DNA from: Streptomyces sp. NBC_00376
GTDB lineage: Bacteria > Actinomycetota > Actinomycetes > Streptomycetales > Streptomycetaceae
Length of the DNA: 64,000 nt
NCBI RefSeq assembly: GCF_036077095.1
Contig: NZ_CP107962.1
Coordinates: 124,001 to 188,000, forward strand
Direction: 5' to 3'
Both the position numbers and the translations under genes were made by a program. Below are positions 45,290 to 54,611 of this stretch, one piece after another. The stretch's first letter is position 1; every line of letters starts with the position of its first letter. The notes beneath the pieces are model-generated. The model was not told the origin of the DNA and did not search any database. It worked only from the letters and a program-made list of their open reading frames with translations.

Positions 45290-45760
45290 TCACATCGCGG
45301 ATGCGAGGTACTCAACTTGTTCTTTAGCCTTTGGCGGAGCCTCAGCGACACCTGTAGGTTCTCCGCGGTGACCTTGATGGAGACGCAGGGCGAGGGCGGG
45401 GCCGGGACTGTCCAGTTCGATTCCGCGGCCGTTCCGCTTGGAGAAGAAGTCCAGGACCATAGGCAGCGCCATGGTCCACCCGCGCATGGGGTGCGTCCAG
45501 CACTGCGGACGCACAGAACGGACGGAGTCGGTCTGTGCGGCGCCCGCGCCGATGCAGGTGAGGGGGACGGGTCCGGACACGGGGACGTTCGCTTCACCCA
45601 GGCCGCCTCCGGCGCGCAGCAGGATGGCCAGCAGGGCCCGGCGGTGAACCGCCTCCAGGTCGGAGGGCAGGGCGACACCCACACCGCGCAGCCGACCGTC
45701 CGCGTGGCGGTGTCCGACGAACGGGTACAGGGCCGCGGAGCGGGGCCAGCCCCCTGTGGC
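45290..45760 (-). pseudogene. Csb2-like (type I-G/I-U Cas5-Cas6) gene fragment
   Basis: The minus frame from about 45755 reads YPFVGHRHADGRLRGVGVAL, PSDLEAVHRRALLAIL, then RPQCWTHPMRGWTMALPMVL and DFFSKRNGRGIE. The VGHRHADG block and the R-P-x-x-W-T-x-P...T-P/MVLD block recall Csb2 proteins of type I-G CRISPR systems. There is no start, the end is frameshifted, and no other cas gene or array is present in the window. Confidence 0.45.
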
Positions 45761-46059
45761 CGGGGATCCGGACCGGATCGGCTATGCGTCACGCTCTCCA
45801 TGAAGGGACGGGATCGATCCATGGGCGAGGCCTTACCGGTCGCTGAGCCCACGCACGAGCCGGATCCTGCGCTCGTCGGGCCGGCTGCAACCGCTGGCTT
45901 CAGTGCCTTGTCTTCATCGTCATGACATGCAGTCAAAAGTCACGGTCCTCGAATGAACGGGAGCTGCGGCTGCGTCGCGTGGGCGCGAGTGACCAGGCGA
46001 TGCCGCAGGCAGGCAGCGGGGCACGAGGACCCCGGCCGTGTGCACGCCGGGACGGTGCG

Positions 46060-46460
46060 TCAGATCAGAGCGAGCTGGTCTACCAGCAGTTCCGTCCTCC
46101 ATTCGGTCTCCTCCGGTGGTAGCCGTCCCGCCCGGGTCAGGGTCGCCAGCCTGTGCAGGCGGCAGAACACCTCGGTGAGCAGCGTTGGGGGACGCCCCCG
46201 GCGACCTCTCCGAGGCTCTCCAGCAGGGCGGCGAAGGCATCCTTCAAAGGTGCTGGGGGTGTCCTCGTGCGCGAACGCCAGGCCGCCGTTGAGCTGGAAC
46301 ATGGCGTCGTAGACCGCCGGGTTGCGTTCGGGGAAGTTGAGTTAGGCACGGGCGAGGGCGGTGACCCGGGCGCGCGGGCCTTCCGCGGCGGAGGCCACGG
46401 CCCGCAGCGCCGCGGCCATCTCGGCGGCTCCTTCGAGGGCGACGGCGCCGAAGCCCGTTC
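46060..46460 (-). pseudogene. TetR/AcrR-family regulator, C-terminal domain, decayed
   Basis: One frame reads GFGAVALEGAAEMAAALRAV and RARVTALARA, then meets TAA at 46342-46344 where relatives have Tyr. It resumes LNFPERNPAVYDAMFQLNGG and LAFAHEDTP, shifts frame near 46250 (DAFAALLESLGEVA) and ends with LATLTRAGRLPPEETEW and ELLVDQLALI. This is the WHG-type ligand domain. The DNA-binding part is missing. Confidence 0.65.
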
Positions 46461-46726
46461 CGCGACCAGGTCGAGCGTCTGCTCCCTCATCGTTGTTTGC
46501 AGATTGAACACACCAGATGGCCTGGCACGCCTCCACCTCTCGGCACGCCTCTCTCTCACTTTGGAGCAGGATGGGCTTTCCGACAGGGCTGTTTGCGCCT
46601 GGCTCGAATGTATTCGGTCAATTGTTCGGGCGATCCAAGATATTCGCTGTGCGCAGGTGCGAATTTGCGATAGATGTGGGGGCCTCGCGTCGGTTCCGAT
46701 ACCGGCGCGCCTCAAGGGGGTTGTTC

Positions 46727-48157
46727 ATGCCGAAGGTGCTTGATTACCGCGCATGGCGCGGACGTGCTTGGGTCGCATTGGCGACCGCGGCCATGATTTC
46801 GGCCGGCTTGCCATCTGCGGCAGCAGCCGACTCTGACAGTAGCGTTGAAGTGATCTCCTCCACGCTTCCCGCAGGTATGCCGGTTCCGTCGCTCGGTGCG
46901 CTGCAGGCTCTGGGCAGCGGATGGAAGGCCGGGCTGCCGGTACAGGAGACGGCGGCGGGCAAGCTGCCGCGTGAGGCCATCGTCCCTGCCGGTTCCGGTC
47001 TGCCGAGGGCGTCCGCGTCGTCGTTCCTCTCGGACGAGATGGCCGGCAGGATGCCGTTCGCGGCCACTTATCCGGAGCCGCCGCGGACGATGACGAAGGA
47101 CGACTGCAAGAAGGGCCTTCAGGGCGGCCGGCTCTTCGCGGTCAAGTCCCGGTACGCGATGTGCACGGGGACCCAGTTCGTACAGACCTGGATGCAGCGT
47201 TGCCGGCCTGTGGGGCAGAGCTCGTTCACGCTGTGGGTGATCGACACGGTTCCGAAGAAAAACGACCGCACGATTCAGATCCGGTACTTGTTCACGGACT
47301 TCGCCAAGACCGGCACTACGCGAACGAGCGGCCTGAAGATCGACACCGACGGTGATGTGACGACGTGGCCGAAGCAAGCAGCGAGGAAGTACGGCGGGCA
47401 GGTACCGCCCACGCAGAGCTTTGACACGCTGAAGGCCAAGCCCGAGTACGTCCACACGATGCTGGTCGAGCCCGGGCAGGGCACCGGCAAGGACGACCTG
47501 GTACAGATGGCGTACGAGCCCTTTGTGAAGCTCACCTTCCCCTCCCCGTACGCCTCGCCCAACACCGGCCGTGTCAGCGTCGGTTTCCTCGCCGGCCGCT
47601 GGGACACCGCCTCCTACCTCTTCAACAAGACCGGCGGCGGAAACCCTAAGAAGAAAGGCGGCGCGGCCCTGCCGGTCGTGCCCACCCTGCCTTACAGTTC
47701 CAAGACCGGGGCTCCCGAGCGCGCAGTGGCCCAGCACCTGCAAGACGCCCACACCAAGCCCGGCGTCACCAAGCCGGTGAATACCCGCAAGGCGGTACCG
47801 GGGTTCGACCTGAAGCACACGCTGCACCGGCTCCAGAACGACGGCGACCGCGTGAAGGCCAATCGCCGCGCGGCCATCGCCACCTGCGTCAAGTACTGGG
47901 GGGCCAACTACGCCACGAGCGTTCCAGGAGTCTCGCGGGAATGCGACGAGTATCCCTTCGCCAGCACCTACGAAGGCGCAGCTCAGAGCAAGTACGACAA
48001 AGCGAAGCCGAAGGACAACTTCTCTGCCAGGCCTCTGCCCAAGGCTGACAACGGGGCCGGCGGGAGCATTCTGAAGATTTTCATGGACCGGAACCGCATT
48101 CTGGACGGGTTCAGTAGCGGGGCCGACGTCGACGCCTACGTCGTCTCGATCTCCTGA
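46727..48157 (+). CDS. Secreted NucA/NucB-domain nuclease
   Basis: ATG 46727 follows AAGGGGG. The 476-residue protein has a signal peptide (WVALATAAMISAGLPSAAAA) and a long middle region without known motifs. A C-terminal NucA/NucB deoxyribonuclease domain ends it (about residues 385-476): IATCVKYWGANY, SRECDEYPFASTYEGA, KADNGAGGSILKIFMDRNRI, LDGFSSGADVDAYVV. The CDEYPFAS and DN-GG elements are the catalytic core. The size and modular form recall polymorphic secreted toxins. A truncated paralogue is at 52871-53292. Confidence 0.85.
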   Translation: MPKVLDYRAWRGRAWVALATAAMISAGLPSAAAADSDSSVEVISSTLPAGMPVPSLGALQALGSGWKAGLPVQETAAGKLPREAIVPAGSGLPRASASSFLSDEMAGRMPFAATYPEPPRTMTKDDCKKGLQGGRLFAVKSRYAMCTGTQFVQTWMQRCRPVGQSSFTLWVIDTVPKKNDRTIQIRYLFTDFAKTGTTRTSGLKIDTDGDVTTWPKQAARKYGGQVPPTQSFDTLKAKPEYVHTMLVEPGQGTGKDDLVQMAYEPFVKLTFPSPYASPNTGRVSVGFLAGRWDTASYLFNKTGGGNPKKKGGAALPVVPTLPYSSKTGAPERAVAQHLQDAHTKPGVTKPVNTRKAVPGFDLKHTLHRLQNDGDRVKANRRAAIATCVKYWGANYATSVPGVSRECDEYPFASTYEGAAQSKYDKAKPKDNFSARPLPKADNGAGGSILKIFMDRNRILDGFSSGADVDAYVVSIS

Positions 48158-48198
48158 TGCGCCCTGTGGGCAGAGCCCGGTGCTCTGCCCACAGGTTC

Positions 48199-48669
48199 TC
48201 AGGTGCCAGCCGGCCAGAACTGCACCAGGTACCGCTCCACCCCGACGGGCACGTCCACCGCCGCAAGCCTGGCAACCTCGGCCCGGCCCGAACAGGAGGC
48301 GCGGACCTTGCACAGCGTGTCGGGGCGCCCGAGCTCCACCCGGCCTTCGCCGACCCCTGACATCGTCTCAACCGACAGGTTCCCAGTAGTCGAAAAAATC
48401 TCTGCCTCGCCCTGGACTTCCCAGCGGACATCGCCGGTCACGGACGGCTCGCTGCTCCACACCTCGGCCGTCAGGACTGCCTCGTGGGTGTGCCCGGCGC
48501 TCTCGAAGTCGAGACGCTTGTCGTAGGCGGTCAAGAAAACCGCCCCTGGAGCCTCTGCCCGCTCTTCGGGGAAGGGAGCGGCGACCTCCATGTCGTCCTC
48601 CTCCTGAAGGGCGAACGCATGGAACTCCACAGACACCCGAATCTCTTCGCGCATCACCAACTCGGCCAC
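48199..48669 (-). CDS. Unknown beta-rich protein convergent with the nuclease gene
   Basis: GTG 48669 follows GGGAG. The 156-residue acidic product begins MAELVMREEIRVSVEFHAFA and has alternating hydrophobic residues (GAVFLTAYDKRLDF, AVLTAEVWSSEP, GVERYLVQFWPAGT). It has no signal peptide or membrane segment. The gene faces the nuclease gene 41 bases away. Immunity against it is a guess. Confidence 0.6.
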   Translation of the reverse strand: MAELVMREEIRVSVEFHAFALQEEDDMEVAAPFPEERAEAPGAVFLTAYDKRLDFESAGHTHEAVLTAEVWSSEPSVTGDVRWEVQGEAEIFSTTGNLSVETMSGVGEGRVELGRPDTLCKVRASCSGRAEVARLAAVDVPVGVERYLVQFWPAGT

Positions 48670-49280
48670 AGAGAACTCCCGTATCTCCCGCTACCGTCAC
48701 AGAAACTCTATCCGGCGGCGACGGCCGCGCTGCCATCTCCGCCTCACGCAGGACCGCGCCTGCCTGCCTGCAGACAGGCTGCGGCCTACGACCTGCAGCA
48801 CCTGACCGTCACTGCTGGATACCGGGCCCGGGCTATGGGGGCGAGGCAGCGCGAGGACACGTGAGGTCTCCAGCTGGTCGAGGCCGATGAGCCCTCATGA
48901 TCGCAGCAGGAAACCAGAACCTGACATCCAGTCATGTGCGCTGGTCATAGCCCCGCAGCCAACAGGCGAGACCACGTTCAGCACAGGAAAACCCGCGATG
49001 CGCCGGATCACCGTAGCCGAGGCCCGGGTGAACACATATGCAGCAGCTCACCAAGCGGCGAACCGCCGCAGCTCGTACGGTCGGACATGGGTGCCCTGAC
49101 ACGACGGCGCTCACGGGCGCCCCGCGGTCCCTTCCCCCCTGTGCGGTCACATGCCCGGGCGCAAACCCCTCGGGCGCGCAGCGGCGGCGCGCTGCCGTGG
49201 CCGGTCCCCGCACGCCGCTGATCTGCGGCGGGAGTACTGACCGCCTCAGCTTGTCGCGCGGTTCTGCCTATGCTGCCGCT
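48670..49280. other. Long intergenic stretch
   Basis: About 600 bases with only shadow ORFs, and no start with a good site and coding bias. It contains the promoter regions of the flanking divergent genes. Confidence 0.35.
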
Positions 49281-49904
49281 ATGGGTCTGGACATCACTCT
49301 GCTCATGGCGGACTGGGAGCAGTTGAGCGCTATACCTGTCGAGAGCCGGGTCCGCGCACTGGATGACACGACCTGGCCACCAGAGACCGACGGTGAGCAC
49401 CCCCAGCGGTACGGACTGGCCGGCGGCTGGCTGTGGCCCCCGGATCGGGAGTCTGCATGGTGCGCCGAGTACGACTTTTCCACCACCACCGGCTCCTATA
49501 GCCCGCACGCCCGCGCGGGCGATGCATGGGACGACATACGGCTCCTCGTCGACGCATCCGTGCGTGAGGCGATCGATGCCTTTCTCGTCGGTCTGATCTG
49601 GGATGCGGACCCGGCCGACGATCCTGCGCTGACGGGCGGCGGAGGGTTCTTCCCGCCGGCCACCGACCGCGGGCTTGTACGCGTCCTCCTGGTGTGCCCG
49701 CCTGAGGCAGTAGCCGGCAAGGCCCGCGCCTGGAAGCGAGCGTCGTCCCACCTCGATGTGTTGCGCGAGCCGTTCGCCACCGAGTGTGAGGGCTGGGCAG
49801 GACGCCCGGACACCTTCGAGGACTTCACCGCGCTTCTGCGTGAATGGGGCGACGTGATCACAGCGGCCGCCCGCCGCAGTTGGGGACTGGTGGGTCTGCC
49901 CTAG
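49281..49904 (+). CDS. Unknown cytoplasmic protein
   Basis: ATG 49281 gives a 207-residue product (MGLDITLLMADWEQLSAIPV at the start). It is rich in Trp, Asp and Glu, with LAGGWLWPPDRESAWCAEYD and TFEDFTALLREWGDVITAAA. There is no signal peptide or known motif. Upstream in-frame codons lack homology-like composition. Confidence 0.6.
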   Translation: MGLDITLLMADWEQLSAIPVESRVRALDDTTWPPETDGEHPQRYGLAGGWLWPPDRESAWCAEYDFSTTTGSYSPHARAGDAWDDIRLLVDASVREAIDAFLVGLIWDADPADDPALTGGGGFFPPATDRGLVRVLLVCPPEAVAGKARAWKRASSHLDVLREPFATECEGWAGRPDTFEDFTALLREWGDVITAAARRSWGLVGLP

Positions 49905-50038
49905 CGGTCCGGGACAGGAACGGTTGAACAACCCCGTCTGACGCCGCATCGGCACCCGCACGATACTCACCAGGCCCTGAGTAGCGGACGTGCGGGTATA
50001 GGCGTAATGCGCTTTCGAGCAGTACCCAAGCGCACTAG

Positions 50039-51436
50039 TACTGCAACGGTGTTTGCTGTGACGGGTAGGCAGGTCGATCGTTGGTGTTGTCATGGGTGGG
50101 GATCTTGCTGAGGTCAGGTCGTGGGCCGGTGAGTTGGGTGCGGTGCAAGGGCGGTTTCTTCACCGATTCGGCAGATCGGAGCCTCGTGAGTCAGCTCTTG
50201 CCTATATGCGGGGACTCGTAGCCCCGTTGCAGCGGAAGAACGGCTGGACGCTGGCCGAAGAAGCCGGCCACGCAGGTCCGGACCGCATCCACCGGCTGTT
50301 GAACCGGATCGAGTGGGACGCCGACGAGGTTCTGGACGATGTGCGTGACTACGTGGTCGAGCATCTCGGCGATCCTGGTGCGGTGCTGATCGTGGACGAC
50401 ACCGGCTTCCTGAAGAAGGGCACCGGTTCGGCCGGGGTGCAACGGCAGTACTCCGGCACCGCGGGCCGCACGGAGAACTGCCAGGTCGGTGTCTTCCTCG
50501 CCTATGCGGCCCCGCTCGGACGAACGCTGATCGACCGCCGTCTGTATCTGCCTGCCTCCTGGACGGACGACCGAGAGCGGTGCCGCCGGGCCGGCATTGA
50601 CGACGAGGTCGGCTTCGCGACGAAGGTGGCGATGGCCAAGGTGATGGTCCGCCGCGCGATCGCCGGCAAGATCCCGTTCCGCTGGGTGACCGCAGATGCC
50701 GGCTACGGCTACAGCAAGGGCTGGCGCTCTGAGCTGGAACAGGCGGACGTCTTCCACGTCATGGCCACCACCCGCCACGACACGGTCGTCACCCGCTGGG
50801 CCATCGACCACCCCGTGAGCGATCTATTTCCCGCCCTGCCCCGGCAGAAATGGAAACGCCGCTCGTGCGGCCAGGGCTCCCACGGGCCCCGCGTCTATGA
50901 CTGGGCACGCGTCGAAGTCCGCCCCTGGCACCGGCCCGACCGCCGGCATTGGGTGATCGCCCGTCGCAGCGTTGCCCGTCCCCAAGAGCTCTCCTACTAC
51001 ATCGCCTACGGCCCGGCCGACGCCACCCTGGACGAGCTGATCCACATCGCCGGGAGCCGCTGGGCGATCGAGGAATGCTTCCAGACCGCGAAGCAGGAGT
51101 GCGGCCTGGACGACTACCAGGTCCGCCGCTACCCCGGCTGGCACCGCCACATCACCCTGGCCATGGCCGCCCACGCCTGCCTCACCGTCCTGCGGGCCCG
51201 CCAGCTCGACACCGGGAAAGCAGAAACGGATCCTCCCAGCTCATCCACCTCAGCCTCGCCGAGATCAGACGCCTGATCCACCGCCTCACCAACCGACGGC
51301 ACGCACCCGTCGACCACATCCTGCACTGGTCGACCTGGCGCCGAAAACGACAACACCAAGCCCGAACCAGCCACTACAAACAACGAGGCCACGCCCCACC
51401 GACTGACCACCCGTCACGACAAACACCGTTGCAGTA
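50039..51436 (+). mobile_element. IS701-family insertion sequence
   Basis: Near-perfect inverted repeats (TACTGCAACGGTGTTTG at 50039 and its inverse ending at 51436) are flanked by the four-base duplication CTAG (50035-50038 and 51437-51440), as expected for IS701. It contains one transposase gene with a frameshift near its end. Confidence 0.92.
50092..51276 (+). CDS. IS701-family transposase, probable C-terminal frameshift
   Basis: ATG 50092 gives 394 residues. DDE_5 blocks are GAVLIVDDTGFLKKGTGSAG, FRWVTADAGYGYSKGWRSEL and GSRWAIEECFQTAKQECGLD, so all catalytic residues are present. After about residue 380 (GKAETDPP) the frame leaves homology. The adjacent frame continues QLIHLSLAEIRRLIHRLTNR and HILHWSTWRRKRQHQARTSH to 51440. 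The missing tail may reduce activity. Confidence 0.88.
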   Translation: MGGDLAEVRSWAGELGAVQGRFLHRFGRSEPRESALAYMRGLVAPLQRKNGWTLAEEAGHAGPDRIHRLLNRIEWDADEVLDDVRDYVVEHLGDPGAVLIVDDTGFLKKGTGSAGVQRQYSGTAGRTENCQVGVFLAYAAPLGRTLIDRRLYLPASWTDDRERCRRAGIDDEVGFATKVAMAKVMVRRAIAGKIPFRWVTADAGYGYSKGWRSELEQADVFHVMATTRHDTVVTRWAIDHPVSDLFPALPRQKWKRRSCGQGSHGPRVYDWARVEVRPWHRPDRRHWVIARRSVARPQELSYYIAYGPADATLDELIHIAGSRWAIEECFQTAKQECGLDDYQVRRYPGWHRHITLAMAAHACLTVLRARQLDTGKAETDPPSSSTSASPRSDA

Positions 51437-51515
51437 CTAGGTTGTAAATGGTTGCCGCCGCACCCGGAGCCACGGGGGTCTTCCGGGGGAAATGCGGTGG
51501 TCAGGAAGGACCGGA

Positions 51516-51863
51516 ATGACTGAACGGTCCATTGCGGGCGGTCACGCCTGCGCCTACCGCCGGATGGGCGCCGATCCGGTACGGGGTCTATGGAAGCTCA
51601 GAAGGCTGACGGACCGCGAACGGGAAGTGTTCCTTCTGGTGGGCACGGGTGCAGGAAACCGGCATCTTGCGCGGGAGCTGGGGATTACGGAGCGCACAGT
51701 GAAGGCGCATATTGCGCGGATCGTGGAGAAGCTGGAGCAGCAGACGCGGCTTCAGGTTGCGGTGCTGGCTGTGCTTGCCCACGAGCAGCTGTGCTCTGAT
51801 CTGCGGTGCGAGTGCCGTGAGACTGGTGTCCCACCGGGGTTCTCGGTGACGGCGGCTGCCTGA
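51516..51863 (+). CDS. Small LuxR-type HTH regulator
   Basis: ATG 51516 has GGAAGG at a suitable distance; ATG 51492 is the alternative. The 115-residue protein holds a GerE/LuxR HTH: LTDREREVFLLVGTGAGNRH, LARELGITERTVKAHIARIV, EKLEQQTRLQVAVLAVL. There is no receiver domain. Its 3' third is repeated at 59114-59240. Confidence 0.82.
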   Translation: MTERSIAGGHACAYRRMGADPVRGLWKLRRLTDREREVFLLVGTGAGNRHLARELGITERTVKAHIARIVEKLEQQTRLQVAVLAVLAHEQLCSDLRCECRETGVPPGFSVTAAA

Positions 51864-51917
51864 TGAGGGTGTCCGTGCCCGTGCGGAACGGGTACGGACA
51901 CCGCTGTGTCAGTACTG

Positions 51918-52787
51918 TCAGTAGTGCTCTTCCCGGTAGACGCCGTCGGCGTCGACACTGCGGCCCCAGTCACCAAAGCTCGTGTTCGCCAGCTCCAGGT
52001 TGACGAGGAGGGATCCGGCGGCTGCGAGCGTGATCCTGAACGGATCGTCGTCTTCGTCGGGGAGGTTGTTCACGGCCAGCAGCGGGAAGTCTGCGGAGGT
52101 CAGGGTTCGCTCGTCGGCGATGAGGACGAGCGTGCTGTTGGGCCAGTCCTCGTCATCTCGCCCGATCCGTGCCTGGATCTGATTTGCCGTGATGCCCGCG
52201 TGGGCGGGGTTGTCGATGACGGTGATCGGCTTGTAGTGCTCCGAGGCTTCTTCGAGGGCCTGGAGCAGGCGTGCCCACTCGTCTGGTTGCTCGAAAGATG
52301 TCCGCACCAGGAGCGGGCCGGCGGACTCCTCGATCGTGGGGGAGGGCGGCTCGGGCTCGGCTCCCGTACGTTCGCCGGGGATGATCTGGATGAGGAAGCG
52401 GGGCTTCTTGCCGTCCGACGACCGGTCACTGGCATGTACGCGGATCAGGTAGGGGCCGGCTCCCGCGGTGGCGAGATTCTCTTTGCGTAGTGGCTCGTAT
52501 CCGCTGTCGCACAGGGCGAGGAAGCCGGTCGTGGAGATCACGGTGATCTCTTCGACCTCGTCCCAGCCGCTTTCGGTTCCCGGGTCGTCTCCGGTGTAGA
52601 GGGTGACGATGGGGTTCTCCAGGGCGTTTCCGGCGTCAATGTGCAGCCAGTCCTTTTCGGCCGCCAGGAACCCGCGTCCGCGCGGCTGCTTGCCGGCGTC
52701 GGGGTCCATGATGGCCAGGTCGCCCCATTCCTTCATCTTGAGCGGCCGGGTGCGGCCGTCGAGGAGCGGCCAGTTGGAACGCTGCAT
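51918..52787 (-). CDS. DUF6924-domain protein downstream of a NucA/NucB domain; candidate immunity protein
   Basis: The 289-residue protein starts at ATG 52787. An N-terminal beta-rich domain (about 1-150: WGDLAIMDPDAGKQPRGRGF, ITVISTTGFLALCDSGYEPL) is joined by a Pro/Glu linker to a C-terminal domain (about 165-289). The latter contains LLVRTSFEQPDEWARLLQAL, STLVLIADERTLTSADFPLL and VNLELANTSFGDWG. The C-terminal domain matches the protein at 24726. The gene lies 83 bases after the truncated NucA/NucB gene on the same strand, the usual place for an immunity gene. Its last two thirds are copied at 59295-59895. Confidence 0.75.
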   Translation of the reverse strand: MQRSNWPLLDGRTRPLKMKEWGDLAIMDPDAGKQPRGRGFLAAEKDWLHIDAGNALENPIVTLYTGDDPGTESGWDEVEEITVISTTGFLALCDSGYEPLRKENLATAGAGPYLIRVHASDRSSDGKKPRFLIQIIPGERTGAEPEPPSPTIEESAGPLLVRTSFEQPDEWARLLQALEEASEHYKPITVIDNPAHAGITANQIQARIGRDDEDWPNSTLVLIADERTLTSADFPLLAVNNLPDEDDDPFRITLAAAGSLLVNLELANTSFGDWGRSVDADGVYREEHY

Positions 52788-52870
52788 GGAGAACCCCCAT
52801 CGTGCTTACTGTGCCTTCCGGTTACGTCCTGGAAGGGTAGACGGGACCTGTGGCAGGCGCGTTGCGCGTT

Positions 52871-53292
52871 CTACTTGATGTTGACGTAGTAGCCGTCGCC
52901 GTTGAGGACGCGCTGGGCCTTGTAGAAGCCGCCGAGGCGGGCTCCGGCGCTGCGGTTGTCACCGGCGGAGATGATGCGGGTGCTGCCGCGGGCCGGGTTG
53001 CCGCCCTCCTTGCTCGCGGCGAACGGGTACTCGTCGCAGTCGTACTTCGTGGGGTCGGGGTTGTGCACCTTCGCGCACATGGCCTTGCGGTGGGCGTTGA
53101 TGGTCTTCTCGTCGGTGATGCGGTGCAGCGGGGTGGCGGCGCCCGGGTGACCGGTGATCTTGCGCTGGGCATCGAGGATGTGGTTGGCGGACTGCTTCAC
53201 CTTCGCATCGCTGCGGGAGAGGGAGAAGACCGGGGAGTAGGACGGGAAGACGCAGCCAGGGTTCTTGGTGCGCTTCTTGGGACCCCAGAACG
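52871..53292 (-). pseudogene. NucA/NucB nuclease domain, 5' truncated by IS3
   Basis: The frame reads NPGCVFPSYSPVFSLSRSDA, NHILDAQRKITGHPGAATPL, CAKVHNPDPTKYDCDEYPFA and SAGARLGGFYKAQRVLNGDG to TAG at 52871. This is a complete NucA/NucB catalytic domain. The start and any signal region are replaced at 53292/53293 by the IS3 end. It pairs with the DUF6924 gene downstream. Confidence 0.82.
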
Positions 53293-53344
53293 TGTCCCTC
53301 CCCTCGTAGCGTGGAGTCCGTGATTGCAGGGGAAGTTGAGGTTC

Positions 53345-53674
53345 ATGGGAACCGACAAGCGGACGTACGACGCCGAGTTCCGTGAGGGTGCTGTACGCAT
53401 CGTGATCGAGACGGGGAAGCCGATCCCGCAGGTCGCTGAGGAGCTCGGTGTCCATCCGGGCACGCTGCACAGCTGGGTCTCGCGGTGGCGCCGCAACGGG
53501 TCGGCATCGTCCGACCGGCCCGCGGCCGCGGAGAGTGGCGGGCGGGTGCGGGAGAGCGAGCGCGCGGAACTGGAGCGGCTGCGGCGGGAGATGGGCGAGA
53601 AGAACAAGCGCATCCGGGAGCTGGAGATGGAGCGTGATGTCTTCAAGCGATGCATGGCCCTCTGGGTGAAATGA
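53345..53674 (+). CDS. IS3 OrfA
   Basis: ATG 53345 (MGTDKRTYDAEFREGA) gives 109 residues. It has an HTH (IPQVAEELGVHPGTLHSWVS) and a leucine-zipper helix (AELERLRREMGEKNKRIREL). The stop overlaps the OrfB start (ATGA at 53671). Confidence 0.92.
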   Translation: MGTDKRTYDAEFREGAVRIVIETGKPIPQVAEELGVHPGTLHSWVSRWRRNGSASSDRPAAAESGGRVRESERAELERLRREMGEKNKRIRELEMERDVFKRCMALWVK

Positions 53675-54582
53675 CCGAGTCCGATCCCGCGGCACTGGCC
53701 GCGTTCATCGGTAACCAGAGGGCCGAGCACCACGTCCCGCACCGCCTGGCCTGCCGGGTTCTTGGGGTGTCGGAGTCCTGGTTCTACAAGTGGCGCGGCA
53801 AGCCCATGACAACCCGCGAGGTCCGGCGCGGGAAGCTGGCCGAGGCCATCAAGCAGATCTTCGAGGGCTCGGGCGGCACCTATGGCTCACCGAAGGTCTG
53901 GATCAGGCTCCTGCGGGAAGGATGGCGCGTCTCGGTGAACACCGTCGCCAAGATCATGGCCGAGCTCGGCCTGGCCGGACGCAAGATCCGTCGGCGCCGC
54001 GGGCTGACCAGGCCCGGCAAACGGGCCGCGGCTCCGGACTTCGTGCGCCGGGACTTCACCGCGGACGCACCCGACCAGGTGTGGGCCGGCGACATGACGG
54101 AGATCGTCACCGGTGAGGGCAAGCTGTATCTGGCCACCGTGATCGATCTGTTCTCGCGGCGCCTGCTCGGCTATGCGATGGGCGAACGACACGACGCCGA
54201 GCTCGTCGTCGCGTCCATGAACATGGCTGCCGCCACCCGCGGTGGCGACGTGAAGGGCGTGCTCTTCCACTCGGATCGCGGCAGCGAATATGTGTCCCGG
54301 CGGTTCAAGCGCGCCTGCCGGCGCCTGGGCGTGACGCAGTCCATGGGCCGGGTCGGGTCATGTTTCGACAACGCCGTCAGCGAGGCGTTCAACAGCGTGC
54401 TCAAGGTTGAGTACGTCTACCGGCACACCTTCGCTACCCGGGCCGAGGCCCGGCTGAGGATCGCCGCCTGGATCACCGGCTTCTACAACACCCACCGACT
54501 ACACAGCGTGTGCTGATACCACAGCCCGATCGACTACGAACACGACCACCGAGCCAACTCCGCCTTGGGGCTGGCCGCATAG
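53671..54582 (+). pseudogene. IS3 OrfB transposase with a premature stop
   Basis: The frame from ATG 53671 has HTH_21 (GTYGSPKVWIRLLREGWRVS) and DDE residues in QVWAGDMTEIVTG, LFHSDRGSEYVSRRF and CFDNAVSEAFNSVLKVE. TGA at 54514-54516 replaces the usual Gly codon in H-S-V-C-G-Y-H-S-P. The normal tail (YHSPIDYEHDHRANSALGLA) follows to TAG at about 54582. Only the last 21 residues are lost. Confidence 0.85.
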
Positions 54583-54611
54583 AAGATCTCCACAGAACGA
54601 GGGGATTGACA

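Larger units (their letters stand above)
53293..54611 (+). mobile_element. IS3-family insertion sequence
   Basis: The ends are TGTCCCTCCCCTCGTA at 53293 and, inverted, TGTCAATCCCCTCGTT ending at 54611 (TG...CA type). It carries orfA and orfB. It sits between the truncated nuclease and a truncated group II intron, so it probably caused both losses. Confidence 0.85.

Noticed and set aside
46712..48313. 533-codon minus-strand open frame
   Set aside because: It is antisense to the NucA/NucB gene, which has signal peptide, ribosome site and domain support.
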